Assembly (NCBI GenBank): GCA_030054015.1
Contig: JASGCR010000168.1
Location: 1-5,270 of the forward strand
DNA from: Candidatus Symbiobacter sp.
GTDB lineage: Bacteria > Pseudomonadota > Alphaproteobacteria > Elsterales > Elsteraceae
DNA: 5,270 nucleotides
Direction: 5' to 3'
The notes under the pieces are model-generated. The model saw nothing but the letters and a program-made list of their open reading frames with translations, had not been told where the DNA came from and did not search any database. Each line of letters starts with the position of its first letter. The first letter of the stretch is position 1. Of this stretch, positions 5,084 through 5,270 are shown in pieces. The translations under genes were made by a program, and so were the position numbers.

Positions 5084-5270
5084 GTTTCCTAAAGAATTCT
5101 GATTATGACCCCCCCTTCCTGCTTAGGAAGGGGGGGAAACCTCCGCTTGGCGGCTTGCCGCCTAGCGGAGGTCGGGGGGGTTGGTGACATTGAGAATCTA
5201 TTAGCATAACCAACGCATTACACCAACCCCCCCAAGAAAAGCTAAGAATTTTTTTAGCAAAAAATTCTAG
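5084..5270. repeat. G7/C7 cloverleaf repeat (copy 4, cut by the window end)
   Basis: Flank GTTTCCTAAAG...ATTATGAC (5084-5109) parallels the flank of copy 3. The outer-arm palindrome is C7-TTCC with GGAA-G7 (5109-5119 with 5126-5136). Hairpin 1 pairs 5140-5154 with 5157-5171 and has one T.T mismatch at 5148/5163. The central hairpin pairs 5174-5186 with 5221-5233 (13 bp, perfect), around a loop with TTGAGAATCTATTAG. Hairpin 3 begins with AAAAGCT (5237-5243), pairs 5246-5254 with 5259-5267 and 5242-5244 with 5268-5270, and is cut off by the window end. The right outer arm should lie just outside. Confidence 0.82.

Noticed and set aside
4962..5270. CRISPR-like repeat array
   Set aside because: The repeats are large, unevenly spaced palindromic elements with no uniform spacers and no cas genes.

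Overview
The window looks like chromosomal DNA of an alphaproteobacterium. The best evidence is translation initiation factor IF-1, whose RKNRIRVLAGD and RITFRFK segments are of the alphaproteobacterial type. The DNA polymerase III delta' subunit, with a Pro-rich insert after its P-loop, and a diverged squalene/phytoene synthase-family protein fit the same group. I cannot place it below class level.

Layout: four genes. On the minus strand, in transcription order, are a squalene/phytoene synthase-family gene (2621-3433), holB (684-2060) and infA (70-288). On the plus strand, divergent from the first of these, is a glutaryl-CoA dehydrogenase gene (3652-4854). The genes serve unrelated housekeeping or catabolic roles: isoprenoid-synthase-like or complex I assembly, clamp loading, translation initiation, and lysine/tryptophan/aromatic catabolism. 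The long gaps between the minus-strand genes do not suggest a tight operon.

The striking part is the non-coding DNA. Every spacer lying 3' of a gene is filled with palindromic elements. Three of them (497-645, 2156-2386, 2411-2563) share one architecture although their sequences are mostly unrelated. An outer inverted repeat encloses exactly three hairpins. The hairpins abut each other and the outer stem with essentially no unpaired base, giving a perfect four-way-junction cloverleaf on paper. The G7/C7-bordered family is present in at least four copies or fragments: 1-55, 2156-2386, 4962-5080 and 5084-5270. Its arm sequences differ between copies while pairing, and even a T.T mismatch position, is kept. 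The only intergenic region without such elements is the divergent promoter region 3434-3651, which instead carries a 9-bp inverted repeat that may be an operator.

No transposase, integrase, CRISPR array, tRNA or rRNA is visible. The cloverleaf elements may be a non-autonomous mobile or structural repeat family. Their function and means of spread cannot be decided from this window.
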